Below are positions 53,433 to 63,720 of a stretch of DNA of 64,000 nucleotides, piece after piece. Position 1 is the stretch's first letter, and the number at the start of each line of letters is the position of its first letter. The notes below the pieces were generated by a model, which worked only from the letters and a program-made list of their open reading frames with translations, did not search any database and was not told where the DNA came from. This DNA is from Mesorhizobium kowhaii (GTDB lineage: Bacteria > Pseudomonadota > Alphaproteobacteria > Rhizobiales > Rhizobiaceae). The position numbers were made by a program, and so were the translations under genes. The stretch covers positions 62,001 through 126,000 of the forward strand of contig NZ_MZXV01000062.1 of assembly GCF_003253745.1 (NCBI RefSeq), in the 5' to 3' direction.

Positions 53433-54383
53433 CTACTCCGCTGGCTCGGCACTCGCCGCCGGCAGCCCAGGCTTGCCGGCCTCGTCAGGATTTCTCCTGA
53501 CATAGGCAGCTTTCAGGCTCTCCGAGGTTTCGCGCGAGCCGTCGTGACTCCAGCCCGGCGGCTTGATCAGGTAGTTCAGACGATCGCTCAAGGTCAGCCC
53601 CGGTGCAAAGGCATCGCTGAACATGCCGATCCATTCGTGGAACGCCACTTTCAGTGGATTGAAGGTGCCGAGGTTCCTGACGATGCCGTAGCGCGGCCGG
53701 TCCTCTTCCAGCTCCTCGACGAAGGTGCCGAACATGCGATCCCAGATGATCAGCGTGCCGGCATAATTGGCGTCGAGATAGCGCGGGTTGGTGGCGTGAT
53801 GGACGCGGTGGTGTGACGGCGTGTTGAAGACGAATTCGAACCAGCCCCACATCTTGCCGATCGTCTCGGTGTGGATCCAGAACTGCCAGACCAGATTGAA
53901 GCCGAAGGTGAAGGCAATGACCGCCGGATGGAAGCCGAGCAGCACCAGCGGCGCCTACAGCACGAACATGAAGGTGAACAGGCCGGTCCAGCTTTGTCTC
54001 AGCGCTGTCGACAGATTGTAGTGCTGGCTGGAATGGTGGTTGACATGTTCGGCCCACACCCAGCGCACCCTGTGCGCGATGCGGTGATAGACATAGTAGC
54101 GCAGGTCATCGAGCAGGAAGGCGGCCAGGAACACCCAGACCGACAGGCCGAGATTGAAGACGCGGAACTGCCACAGCCACAGCAGCGCCCAGTAGGACAC
54201 CACGCCCAGCAGCAACCCGGCGATGACATTGCCAGTGCCCATCATCAAGCTGGTCAGCGTGTCGCGCGTCTCGAACGAGCCCTTGGCGCGGCCGCTGCGC
54301 ACCAGCCAGAGCTCGATCAGGATCGCGGCAACGAAGAACGGGATGGCAAGCTGGGTGACCTGCGGAAAGTTGTAGCTGTCCAT
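53433..54383 (-). pseudogene. Sterol desaturase family protein, interrupted by one amber codon
   Basis: The frame from 54383 (MDSYNFPQVTQLAIPFFVAA) reads through helices and the di-iron His clusters YYVYHRIAHRVRWVWAEHVN HHSSQHYN, then meets TAG at 53955-53957. Past it the same frame goes on (APLVLLGFHPAVIAFTFGF, HRVHHATNPRYLDANYAGTL) to 53433. One TGG-to-TAG change at this Trp-like position would explain it. With the stop ignored the protein is about 316 residues with all eight expected His. It overlaps the upstream gene's stop. Confidence 0.85.
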
Positions 54384-54817
54384 CACGCCGCCTCCCCAGT
54401 GGAATTTGAACGGTGCGGCTCAAGCGCGTTCAGCAAGCCTTGCGCATCTGTTGCGCTGGCAAAGTGGAAGCGGCCACCCTTCCAGGTGCAGTCGGCAAGC
54501 TGAAACGAGACCGAGTTTGCGTCGCCGGCAGTCAAAGCCGTGACGTCCCGAGGCGTGACGATGCGGGTCAAAAAACAGCCGCCGATACTGTGAACGATCC
54601 CGATGCGCCCTCGCCCGAGATCGAGGAACGCCGTCCTGGCATCCGCCGTCAGGCGCACCATCGTCGCCATTTCATCAGGAAAATCCTCGGCGAAACGGCT
54701 CTGCGCCTGACCTGCGCTAGTAAGCGTGGACGTCTTGCTGCCACCGGTGAAATGCACCGCGGCAACCGACAGCGCAATGCCAAGGGCGACGATCGCGACC
54801 AGCAAAGGCAAGCTCAT
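54383..54817 (-). CDS. Small exported or membrane-anchored protein, unknown
   Basis: 144 residues with an N-terminal helix (LPLLVAIVALGIALSVAAVH) and a soluble part (MVRLTADARTAFLDLGRGRI GIVHSIGGCFLTRIVTPRDV, SFQLADCTWKGGRFHFASAT) with two Cys. Its stop overlaps the desaturase start, so they form an operon. I do not recognise the family. Confidence 0.7.
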   Translation of the reverse strand: MSLPLLVAIVALGIALSVAAVHFTGGSKTSTLTSAGQAQSRFAEDFPDEMATMVRLTADARTAFLDLGRGRIGIVHSIGGCFLTRIVTPRDVTALTAGDANSVSFQLADCTWKGGRFHFASATDAQGLLNALEPHRSNSTGEAA

Positions 54818-54898
54818 GGATGGGTATCTCCTCCGGCCGGTCTGTTGTCTATGGCAACAGTTTTGGCTCGGAGACTCCTAGCATGATTGACGTTTACG

Positions 54899-55741
54899 TC
54901 AAAGTATCGGCCAGCCCTTGCTCGCGCGACGCAGCAGCAGCCAATGCCGGCGCAAGGCCGACAGCCGCGCCACACCGTCGAGCGGCGAGCCACTTTCCAT
55001 TTTCGTGAGATAGGCACTCGACAGGGTCAGCGGCAGGAATGCCGGATACAACGAGACCGGCAAAGCCGATGCGCCTTGTTCGAAGGCTGAAAGATGATCC
55101 CGCGCCAGCGCGATCATTGCCGCCACCGCGCGTTTGGCGCCAGGACCGCCGTCGCCGGTGACGAACTCCTGCGGCGACGATCCGGCCGCGGCAAAGATAT
55201 CGGCCGGGATAAAACACTGTCCGCGCTTGCGGTGCCGCGGCAGCAGAAGCAGCAGGCCGGTCATCGCCTGTGCACAGCCTGCCCTGCCCGAAAGCTCGGC
55301 AAAACGCGGCGCCTCGGCGGGATCGAGCACCATCGCCGCAAGCTGGATGAGTGCGGCTGCCGTCTCGCCGCAATAGCCTTCCAGATCGGTGCGCGACGGC
55401 ATCGGATCATCGTAGAGGTCGAAAATGCGGGCTTCGAGCATGTTGTCGAGGGCCAGTTTCGGCAGATTGTACCTTGCTATCGTGGCATTCAACGCTTCGG
55501 CGACAGGATGGCCGGCGCCGGCCTCCCCGCCGGCGGCAATGACATCGCGCCACCATTGCAGCCGCACTTCGCCCGGCAGCGCTTCGTGGATGCGATCGCG
55601 AATGCCTGCGATCTCGGCATTGAAGGCGTACAGCGAAAACAGCGCGTCGCGTTTGTCAGCCGGCGCGTAGAGCGCGTTGAGATAGCGGTCGTGGTCGGCG
55701 GCGCGCACCGTGTCCATGACGATTTTGGCATTCTCGGACAT
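54899..55741 (-). CDS. Squalene/phytoene synthase family protein
   Basis: 280 residues from the ATG at 55741. All-helical prenyl-synthase-like fold: DRYLNALYAPADKRDALFSL, EIAGIRDRIHEALPGEVRLQ WWRDVI, LYDDPMPSRTDLEGYCGETA. The first Asp-rich motif of true phytoene synthases (DxxxD) is not evident, as in the NDUFAF6/complex I assembly branch. That branch may fit better than carotenoid synthesis, as there are no crt genes here. Confidence 0.85.
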   Translation of the reverse strand: MSENAKIVMDTVRAADHDRYLNALYAPADKRDALFSLYAFNAEIAGIRDRIHEALPGEVRLQWWRDVIAAGGEAGAGHPVAEALNATIARYNLPKLALDNMLEARIFDLYDDPMPSRTDLEGYCGETAAALIQLAAMVLDPAEAPRFAELSGRAGCAQAMTGLLLLLPRHRKRGQCFIPADIFAAAGSSPQEFVTGDGGPGAKRAVAAMIALARDHLSAFEQGASALPVSLYPAFLPLTLSSAYLTKMESGSPLDGVARLSALRRHWLLLRRASKGWPIL

Positions 55742-55742
55742 G

Positions 55743-56135
55743 TCAATCGACGGCGATGAGCGCGGCGGCCACGGCGCGGTCTTCCGCCAACAGGACATTG
55801 TAGGTCCGCACCGCGGCACCCGTCGACATCGGGTCGGACGCAACGCCTGCCGCCTTCAGCGCGGCCCGCAGTGCTGCCGGCAATGGCCTGAGGTCCCTGC
55901 CCATGCCGACCAGAAGGATTTCGACCTTGTCGGCTTCGGCCAGCAGTCTGTCGAAATCGGCCACCGTCAGCGCCAGAGGATCCGCCGGCTCCCAGCCATG
56001 GATGCCGGATGGCAGGCAGAGCAGTGAGCCGCGATGCGACATGTCGGCGAAGCGGAACCCGCCATTGCCATAGGCCTCGATCGGCGCGCGGCCGGGGAAA
56101 TGCGCCTCGCGGATGACGATGCCTTTGCCGGTCAC
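55743..56135 (-). CDS. Mth938-like (DUF498) protein
   Basis: 130 residues with a likely GTG start at 56135. Pattern GIVIREAHFPGRAPIEAYGN GGFRFADM, then LTVADFDRLLAEADKVEILLV and AAVRTYNVLLAEDRAVAAAL matches the Mth938/DUF498 (NDUFAF3-like) fold. It lies between secDF and the synthase-like gene, 1 base before the latter. The alphaproteobacterial order secDF-Mth938-phytoene synthase-like matches NDUFAF3 and NDUFAF6, two complex I assembly factors (inference). Confidence 0.85.
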   Translation of the reverse strand: MTGKGIVIREAHFPGRAPIEAYGNGGFRFADMSHRGSLLCLPSGIHGWEPADPLALTVADFDRLLAEADKVEILLVGMGRDLRPLPAALRAALKAAGVASDPMSTGAAVRTYNVLLAEDRAVAAALIAVD

Positions 56136-56163
56136 CGTTCTGTCACCCCTTCGGGGCCGCGCT

Positions 56164-58716
56164 TCAGGTCGCGACCGTCTTGCCGCCGCCGACCGGCTTT
56201 TCCTCATCCGAGGTCGAGGCCTGCGGCCGCAACTTGAACAGGATGAGCAGCGGTGCCGCGATGAAGATCGACGAATACGTTCCGAACACGACGCCGAACA
56301 GCATGGCCATGGTGAACGAGCGGATCACCTCGCCGCCGAACAGCACCAGCGCCAGCAGCGCCAGGATTGTCGTCACCGAGGTCAGCGTCGTTCTCGACAG
56401 CGTCTCGTTGATGGCGTTGTTCAAGAGTTGCGGCAGCGGCATCCGCTTGTATTTTCGCAAATCCTCGCGAACGCGGTCATAGACGACGATCGTATCGTTC
56501 AGCGAGTAGCCTATGATGGTCAGGATCGCCGCCAGCGAGGACTGGTTGAACTCAAGCCCGGTGATGACGAAGAAGCCAATGGTCATGACCACATCGTGCA
56601 CCGTCGCAATGATGGCGCCGACGGCGAACTGCCATTCGAAGCGGAACCAGACATAGACCAGAATGCCGAGCAGCGCGATCACCATGGCGATCGTGCCTTG
56701 CTTGGCCAACTCCCCGGAAACCGTTGGCCCCACCACTTCGACGCGGCGGAAATCATAATTGTCCTGCAGTTCGCCGCGCACCTTGTCGATGACCGTCTGC
56801 TCGGCATTCTCGCCGCCATCCTGTGTACCGACGCGGATCAGCACATCGTTTGGCGCACCGAACTGCTGCACCTGGACCTCACCGATGTTGAGGTCCGAAA
56901 GTCGGCCTCTGATGTCGGCGATATCGGCGTTGCCACTTTTGGCCTGCACCTCGATCAGCGAACCGCCCTTGAAATCGATGCCGTAATTGATGCCGACGGT
57001 TGTGAACAGCACCACCGACAGGATCGAAAGTGCGCTCGAGAGCGTGAAAGTCCAGCGACGGATGCCCATGAAGGGAATCTTGGTGCCCGGCGGAACGAAT
57101 GTGACCGGAGCACGCGGCAGTTCCTTCGGGCGCGCCCGACGCAGCCAGATCGACACCAGCATCCGGGTGAAGGTGAAAGCGGTGAAGACAGTCGTCAGGA
57201 TGCCGATGGCGTAGGTGATGGCAAAGCCCTTGACCGGTCCCGTACCGAGATAGAACAGCACCACCGTGGCGATCAACGAGGTGACGTTGGAATCGACGAT
57301 GGTCGCCAGCGCCTTGGTGAAACCGGTGTCGATCGCCTGGATCACGGAGCGGCCGTTTCGTCGCTCCTCGCGGATACGTTCGTAGATCAGCACGTTGGAA
57401 TCGACCGCCATGCCGATGGTCAGCACGATACCGGCGATACCGGGCAAGGTCAGCGTTGCGCCAAGCAGCGACAACAGCCCGACGATCATCGCCACGTGCA
57501 CCGCCAGCGCGATGTTGGCGAGGAAGCCGAGGAAGCCGTAGGCAACGAACATGAAGGCCACGACGAGGATCGAGCCGATGATGCCGGCGACCTTGCCGGC
57601 ATGGATGGAATCCTGGCCGAGCCCCGGACCAACGGTACGCTCTTCGATCACCGTCAGCGTCGCGGGCAATGCGCCGGCGCGCAGCAGCACGGCGAGGTCG
57701 TTGGCACTCTGGGCGGTGAAATTACCCGAGATCTGGCCGGTGCCGCCGAGGATCGGCTCGCGGATCTGCGGCGCCGAAATCACCTGATTGTCGAGGATGA
57801 TGGCAAACAGCTTGCCGACATTCTGCGCAGTGGCCTGGCCGAAGCGCGCCGCACCTTTCGAATCGAAGCGGAACGAAACCACCGGCTCGTTGTTCTGCGA
57901 ATTGTATGTCGCCTGGGCATCGACGAGATTTTCGCCCGAAACGATGACGCGGTTTTCGATCAGATAGGGAACCGGCGGATCGTCCTGCGAATACAGCACC
58001 GACGAACCGGCGGGCGGACGGCCGTTGAGCGCGTCCTGCACCGGCATCGACTGGTCGACCATCTGGAAGGTCAGCTTGGCGGTCTGGCCAAGGATCTCCT
58101 TCAGCCTTTGCGGGTCCTGCAGACCCGGCACCTGGACAAGGATCCGGTCGTCACCCTGCCGCTGCACAATGGGTTCAGTCGTGCCGAGCTCGTTGACGCG
58201 ACGCTCGACCACCTCGATCGACTGCGTCAATGCGGTCGATGTGCGGTATTTAATGCCAGCGTCCGTGACGTTGAACTTGAGCAGGCCGGGCTCGGAATCA
58301 TCGAGCGTCATTTCCTGGATGGAGCCGCCGGTGAACAGGCCGGCAGCGACCGGATCGGTCAGCGGCTTCAGCGCTTTCTTGGCGGCATCGAGCTGGGCAG
58401 GGTCGGTGATGCGGACCTGCAAGGTCCGCCCCGTGCCGGCAAGGCCGGTATAGCCGATCTTGGCGTCACGCAGCAGTGTGCGGATTTCGTCGCGCGTCGT
58501 CTCCAGCCGGTCCTTGATCAGATCGTTCTGATTCATCTCCAGCAGGATGTGCGAGCCGCCCTGCAGGTCGAGGCCGAGCGTCATCTGCCGCTTCGGCACC
58601 CAGCTGGGGAGTTGCGCCAACGTGGTGGCGGGAATGAGATTGGGCGCGGCGAGGATCACTGTGATGGCCACTGCCACCCAGATCAGGATCATCTTGAAGC
58701 GCGAAAAATACAGCAT
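56164..58716 (-). CDS. secDF: Fused protein translocase subunit SecDF
   Basis: 850 residues. SecD half (about 1-520): first helix MILIWVAVAITVILAAPNLI, periplasmic region with LGLDLQGGSHILLEMN, conserved membrane stretch GIAGIVLTIGMAVDSNVLIY ERIREE. SecF half (about 545-850): GIDFKGGSLIEVQAKSGNAD, then IIGYSLNDTIVVYDRVREDL with twelve helices in all. It uses the proton gradient to finish export. Genes secD and secF are often separate; fusion is usual in rhizobia. Confidence 0.96.
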   Translation of the reverse strand: MLYFSRFKMILIWVAVAITVILAAPNLIPATTLAQLPSWVPKRQMTLGLDLQGGSHILLEMNQNDLIKDRLETTRDEIRTLLRDAKIGYTGLAGTGRTLQVRITDPAQLDAAKKALKPLTDPVAAGLFTGGSIQEMTLDDSEPGLLKFNVTDAGIKYRTSTALTQSIEVVERRVNELGTTEPIVQRQGDDRILVQVPGLQDPQRLKEILGQTAKLTFQMVDQSMPVQDALNGRPPAGSSVLYSQDDPPVPYLIENRVIVSGENLVDAQATYNSQNNEPVVSFRFDSKGAARFGQATAQNVGKLFAIILDNQVISAPQIREPILGGTGQISGNFTAQSANDLAVLLRAGALPATLTVIEERTVGPGLGQDSIHAGKVAGIIGSILVVAFMFVAYGFLGFLANIALAVHVAMIVGLLSLLGATLTLPGIAGIVLTIGMAVDSNVLIYERIREERRNGRSVIQAIDTGFTKALATIVDSNVTSLIATVVLFYLGTGPVKGFAITYAIGILTTVFTAFTFTRMLVSIWLRRARPKELPRAPVTFVPPGTKIPFMGIRRWTFTLSSALSILSVVLFTTVGINYGIDFKGGSLIEVQAKSGNADIADIRGRLSDLNIGEVQVQQFGAPNDVLIRVGTQDGGENAEQTVIDKVRGELQDNYDFRRVEVVGPTVSGELAKQGTIAMVIALLGILVYVWFRFEWQFAVGAIIATVHDVVMTIGFFVITGLEFNQSSLAAILTIIGYSLNDTIVVYDRVREDLRKYKRMPLPQLLNNAINETLSRTTLTSVTTILALLALVLFGGEVIRSFTMAMLFGVVFGTYSSIFIAAPLLILFKLRPQASTSDEEKPVGGGKTVAT

Positions 58717-58767
58717 ATGGCGTCGTCCGTCAGAGCGTGTCCGCGGATCGCTCCGCCTGAAATTCGG

Positions 58768-59109
58768 TTATTTCTTGGCGTTCTGGTTCGCCACCGGCTC
58801 GCCCTTGACGCGCACATCGGCGATCGTCGAACGCAATGCGGTCACCTTGGTGCCACCGCCGAGGTCGATCTCGAGCTCATTGTCGTCGATCACCTTGGTC
58901 ACCTTGCCGACGAAGCCGCCGCCAGTGACGACCGTGTCGCCGCGACGAACCGCGGCCAGCATCTCGCCGCGCTTCTTCAGCTGCGTGCGCTGCGGCCGGA
59001 TGATCAGAAAATACATGATTACGAAAATCAGGACAAACGGCAAAATGCTGATGAACATATCGGGAGAGGCGCCGCCGATGCCTTGGGCGTATGCCGGTGT
59101 CACGAACAT
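58768..59109 (-). CDS. yajC: Preprotein translocase subunit YajC
   Basis: 113 residues: one N-terminal helix (MFISILPFVLIFVIMYFLII RPQRT) and a small soluble domain with RGDTVVTGGGFVGKVTKVID. It is 51 bases upstream of secDF on the same strand, the usual partner. A MFVTPAYAQG start is typical of the family. Confidence 0.95.
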   Translation of the reverse strand: MFVTPAYAQGIGGASPDMFISILPFVLIFVIMYFLIIRPQRTQLKKRGEMLAAVRRGDTVVTGGGFVGKVTKVIDDNELEIDLGGGTKVTALRSTIADVRVKGEPVANQNAKK

Positions 59110-59253
59110 CGAGGTACTCCTGAATTTTGAAAACAGCCGCCAACCGTCCTGTGGAGTTTGGCGGCCCCTTGAAATTTGGCCGGAATATAGTCGGTAAAGT
59201 TGTCAATGCAACTGCGTGGCCGGCCAAATCGGCTGCTTTTCCGGCCTGTTGAG

Positions 59254-59388
59254 CCGTGTTAGAGCATGATCGCGAATAGCACGAGCTGGTTTTCGAAAAA
59301 GATCACGCTCGAACAAAAGGTTGCAACCGGTTTCGAACCCGACGGAATCGGCACGCTCCCCACTTCAGAACGCGAAAAACAAAAGACT
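59254..59388. repeat. RIME-like intergenic repeat (AGAGCATGATC type)
   Basis: GTTAGAGCATGATCGCGAAT, a variant of the AGAGCATGATCCCGAAAAGT family, with CGGTTTTCGAA-like inverted parts (GGTTTTCGAAAAAGATCACG). It lies in the divergent region between yajC and the DUF815 gene. Confidence 0.6.
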
Positions 59389-59391
59389 GAC

Positions 59392-60267
59392 ATGACCGAC
59401 AGCAGCATTGACGCCCTCAACAAGAAGCTCGACAGCCTGATCGAGGCGGTTAGCCGCCTCGCCCCGCCGCCAGTGCCTGAAACGGACATCGGCGAGGCCG
59501 ACTGCTTCGTCTGGCAGGCCGATCCGGGCTATCTGGAGCCGGTGCGCAAGGTCAACCGCGTCGATATCGGCCTGATCCGTGGCGTCGACCGCGTCCGCGA
59601 CATCCTTGTCGACAACACCGAACGCTTCGCTGCCGGCTACGCGGCCAACAACGTGCTGTTGTGGGGCGCGCGCGGCATGGGCAAATCGTCGCTGGTCAAG
59701 GCCGTGCATGCGGAGATCAATGCCAGGGCCAAGTCCGACCTGCCGCTGAAGCTGATCGAAATCCACCGCGAGGACATCGACACGCTGCCGAAACTGATGG
59801 GCCTGCTCAAGGCAGCCCCCTTCCGCTTCATCCTGTTTTGCGACGACCTCTCCTTCGACCACGACGACACTTCCTACAAGTCGCTGAAGGCGGCGCTCGA
59901 AGGCGGCGTCGAGGGCCGCCCGGCCAATGTCATCTTCTATGCCACCTCGAACCGCCGTCATCTGTTGCCGCGCGACATGATCGACAATGAGCGCTCGACC
60001 GCCATCAACCCGTCCGAGGCGGTCGAGGAAAAGGTCTCGCTGTCCGACCGGTTCGGCCTGTGGCTCGGCTTCCACAAATGTTCGCAGGACGAATATCTCG
60101 ACATGATCGACGGCTATATCAGCCATCACGACCTCGCCATCGACCCCGAGCAGCTGCGCGCCGAAGCGCTGGAATGGGCGACGACGCGCGGCAGCCGCTC
60201 GGGCCGCGTCGCCTGGCAGTTCACCCAGGATCTGGCCGGCCGGCTCGGCAAGCCGCTCAAGGATTAG
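59392..60267 (+). CDS. DUF815 AAA-type ATPase
   Basis: 291 residues from the ATG at 59392. DUF815/ATPase: Walker A LLWGARGMGKSSLVKAVHAE, Walker B RFILFCDDLSF, sensor region VIFYATSNRRHLLPRDMIDN. Preceded by a short predicted coiled coil (IDALNKKLDSLIEAVSRL). Related proteins are cytosolic; the role is unclear. It faces yajC across a divergent region with a RIME-like repeat, and runs toward the EF-G fragment gene. Confidence 0.9.
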   Translation: MTDSSIDALNKKLDSLIEAVSRLAPPPVPETDIGEADCFVWQADPGYLEPVRKVNRVDIGLIRGVDRVRDILVDNTERFAAGYAANNVLLWGARGMGKSSLVKAVHAEINARAKSDLPLKLIEIHREDIDTLPKLMGLLKAAPFRFILFCDDLSFDHDDTSYKSLKAALEGGVEGRPANVIFYATSNRRHLLPRDMIDNERSTAINPSEAVEEKVSLSDRFGLWLGFHKCSQDEYLDMIDGYISHHDLAIDPEQLRAEALEWATTRGSRSGRVAWQFTQDLAGRLGKPLKD

Positions 60268-60288
60268 AGCAAGCGGCGAAAGCGGAAG

Positions 60289-61191
<903 letters not shown>

Positions 61192-61265
61192 GGCGACAGG
61201 ATCGCATGGTGAGCAGATGTCCGCAACCGGCCGAACTCACTCAGCATGATGGGTTTTGTCCCTGC

Positions 61266-61322
61266 TGCACGTTACCAAAAGTGGCCCGGTTTGGGACAAC
61301 GACATGCATGGAAAGACGTAAA
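61266..61322. repeat. Partial RIME-like repeat, copy 3
   Basis: Matches the first hairpin of the repeats at 23596 and 26705: CAAAAGTGGCCCGGTTTGGG then CGACATGCATGGAAAGAC, but lacks the left AATGCATGTCG arm and the GCGCGTCGC hairpin. It lies in the region upstream of the EF-G fragment. Confidence 0.7.
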
Positions 61323-61335
61323 TTCCGGCAAACTG

Positions 61336-61363
61336 AAAAAGCCCGCTCCTTGCGGGGCGGGCT
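61336..61363 (-). terminator. Terminator of the nlpD-like gene
   Basis: Stem AGCCCGC/GCGGGCT with a T-run on the minus strand (A-run 61336-61340 on plus), 50 bases after the nlpD-like stop. Confidence 0.8.
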
Positions 61364-61413
61364 AAGCCGGCGGGCCGGACTGGAGGTCAGGCGGCCCGCA
61401 AAATCGCTTTTTT

Positions 61414-62943
61414 CTATTCGAGATAGCCCGACGGATCGACCGGGGCGGAGTTCTTGCGCACTTCGAAGTGCAGCTTCGGCGAGTCCGTCGTGCCGCTCAT
61501 GCCCGACAGTGCGATTTCCTGGCCGCGCTTGACCTTCTGGCCGCGCTGAACCTCGATCGAGCTGGCATGGCCATAGACGGTGACCAGGCCATTCTCGTGG
61601 CGCACCAGCACCGTATTGCCGAATTCCTTGAGGCCGTCGCCGGCATAGATGACGACGCCGTTCTCGGCAGCCTTGACCGGCGTGCCCGTCGGCACGGCGA
61701 TGTCGACGCCGTCCTTGCCGGACCCGAAACCGGAGATCACCCGGCCGCGCACCGGCCAGCGCATCTTGCCGATGCCGGTTGCATCCGGTGCAACCGCGTC
61801 GTCGTCCTCGGCCTGCTGGATGACCTTCGAATCTTTCTTTGGCGGCGTGTAGGACGCCAGCGTTTCCGACGGCGTCGTCTTTGCCGCGGGCTGCGTGGTC
61901 GCCGTGGTCACCGGATCGATCTTCGCCGGCTTGGCGCTGGCCACGGTCGCGGTTCCGCCGGCCGGCACCTTCAAAGTCTGGCCGATCTTGAGCAAGCCGT
62001 TCTGCATGCCATTGGCCTGCTTCAGCGCAACAGTGCCGACGCCTGTCTTCCTGGCAATCGAAGAAAGCGTGTCGCCTGACTGGACCGTATAGGTGCCGGC
62101 AGCGCCGGTCGCCTTGGCCGCGGCCACCTGAGGTTTGGTCTTGGGCTCCTTGGGCTGGCTTGCGGCGGCCGAAGCATCAACCTGAGCAGCGGACTTGCCC
62201 TCTTTGAGCTTCGGCTGCTGCGGCAGCACGGCGACCTTGTCCGGCGCAGTGGCCGGCAGGTCGTGCTTGCCGTCTTTCGCCGGCTTGGCATCGGCGACTT
62301 TCGGCTCGGCCTTGCTCGAATAGGCATAGGCCGGGATGACCAGCTTCTGGCCCGTCTTCAGCCCCTTGGTCGCGCTCAGCCCATTGACCTTCATGATCAC
62401 GTCGGCCGGCACCTTGTAGTGCTGCGCCAGTCCGGAAATCGTTTCGCCATCCCTGACGACGATCTCGGTTGCATGCGGAGTGCCCGCCGCGGCCACGCGC
62501 GGTGCGTCGGGCTGCGCGACCTTGAACGGCGATGCCGCCGGAGCGACGGTGCCGGTCGTGGTCCTGTCGACATGCGGCGCCGGGGCCAATGCGGTGCGTA
62601 CCGGTTTTGAAGCAGGCGCCAGTGCGGGAGCCGGCTGTGCCTGGGCAACGGGCGGAGGCAGCGGCCTCGTCGAGACCGGCTCGAGACTGGAGCGGCTGAC
62701 CGACTGCGTATGGCTGCCGTCGACCGGAGCGGCCGCGACATCGCCCGGATAGGGCTGCACGGCGTCCTGCTCTTGCTTGTTGATGATGGCGCGCTGATTG
62801 TTGGTCGACGAGGTAAAGACGTCATCGACACTGTTGAAGCGTGAAGCCTGGGAGCTGCACCCCGCCGCAGCACCTGCGACCATGAGGACGGCGCAACCAC
62901 GCATCAGATTGCGGCCGTTTGTCTTCAAAACACTGAGTTGCAT
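61414..62943 (-). CDS. nlpD: NlpD-like LysM/LytM lipoprotein
   Basis: About 509 residues from the ATG at 62943. Lipobox VAGAAAGC marks a lipid-anchored Cys. Two LysM domains (about 160-205, TEIVVRDGETISGLAQHYKV; about 285-330, YTVQSGDTLSSIARKTGVGT), a Lys/Ala/Pro-rich linker, then LytM (about 385-509, MRWPVRGRVISGFGSGKDGV). The first metal His is missing (KDGVDIA) as in E. coli NlpD, so it likely activates amidases and is not itself a hydrolase. Followed by pcm and surE upstream on the same strand, a conserved order. Confidence 0.92.
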   Translation of the reverse strand: MQLSVLKTNGRNLMRGCAVLMVAGAAAGCSSQASRFNSVDDVFTSSTNNQRAIINKQEQDAVQPYPGDVAAAPVDGSHTQSVSRSSLEPVSTRPLPPPVAQAQPAPALAPASKPVRTALAPAPHVDRTTTGTVAPAASPFKVAQPDAPRVAAAGTPHATEIVVRDGETISGLAQHYKVPADVIMKVNGLSATKGLKTGQKLVIPAYAYSSKAEPKVADAKPAKDGKHDLPATAPDKVAVLPQQPKLKEGKSAAQVDASAAASQPKEPKTKPQVAAAKATGAAGTYTVQSGDTLSSIARKTGVGTVALKQANGMQNGLLKIGQTLKVPAGGTATVASAKPAKIDPVTTATTQPAAKTTPSETLASYTPPKKDSKVIQQAEDDDAVAPDATGIGKMRWPVRGRVISGFGSGKDGVDIAVPTGTPVKAAENGVVIYAGDGLKEFGNTVLVRHENGLVTVYGHASSIEVQRGQKVKRGQEIALSGMSGTTDSPKLHFEVRKNSAPVDPSGYLE

Positions 62944-63060
62944 CGCACTGACCCGCACATACCCGGTACAAACTAGGTATGATTAAAGCGCGTTAATGTT
63001 ACTCGTCGGTTAACCTCATGGAATCCGATGCAATTTTTCTTAAAATATTAGAGGACGAAC

Positions 63061-63720
63061 TTAAATGACGGCGGCGACGCTGCGCAGGATCGGCTGCAGG
63101 CGCACAAGGCCGATGTCCTCACGCTCGAACCGGCTGCCGACCTTGGTCAGCTTGGCCAGCACCTGCTCGCCCTCTTCGGGTCCGATCGGAGCGATGACGA
63201 TGCCGCCGCTCGACAACTGGTCGAGCAGGAAGCGCGGCAGGCTGTCGAAGGCAGCCCAGGCGACGATGCGATCGAACGGCGCTTCGTTCGGCAGACCGCC
63301 GGACCCATCCGCATGGCGCACGATGACATTGCCGATGCCGAGCGCCTCGAAGCGCTGCCTGGCCTGCTCGACAAGCGTCTTGTAGCGGTCGGCGGTGACC
63401 ACCCGCGCCGCCAGCCGCGACATCACCGCCGCCGTGTAGCCCGAGCCGGTGCCGATCTCGAGCACGCGGTTGCCCTGCTCGATGGCGAGGGCTGCGATCA
63501 CCGCAGCTTGCAGATCAGCACCTTCGATCGCCTCGCCGCATTCGATCGGCAGCATGTGGTCCGACCAGGCGATCGAATGGAACTGGGCGCCAAGGAAACC
63601 GCGCCGCGGTGTCGCCTCAAAAGCTGCGATCAGCGCCTTCGGCACCGTCCCCCTGCCGCGCAAACGCAGCAGAAAGGCGGCGAAACCTTCGCGGTCATCG
63701 ATTGGGAGGCCCTGGTTCAT
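63061..63720 (-). CDS. pcm: Protein-L-isoaspartate O-methyltransferase
   Basis: 219 residues. SAM motif I GNRVLEIGTGSGYTAAVMSR, acidic motif ADRYKTLVEQAR, and the PCMT N-terminal pattern (VPKALIAAFEATPRRGFLG, then HSIAWSDHMLPIECGEA). It repairs damaged Asp/Asn residues in proteins. Its start overlaps the surE stop by four bases, the standard surE-pcm arrangement. Confidence 0.95.
   Translation of the reverse strand: MNQGLPIDDREGFAAFLLRLRGRGTVPKALIAAFEATPRRGFLGAQFHSIAWSDHMLPIECGEAIEGADLQAAVIAALAIEQGNRVLEIGTGSGYTAAVMSRLAARVVTADRYKTLVEQARQRFEALGIGNVIVRHADGSGGLPNEAPFDRIVAWAAFDSLPRFLLDQLSSGGIVIAPIGPEEGEQVLAKLTKVGSRFEREDIGLVRLQPILRSVAAVI

Noticed and set aside
56113..59130. A 1005-codon plus-strand open frame across secDF and yajC.
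   Set aside because: It is entirely antisense to two highly conserved genes and has a His/Asp/Arg-rich composition expected from the reverse of GC-rich coding sequence.
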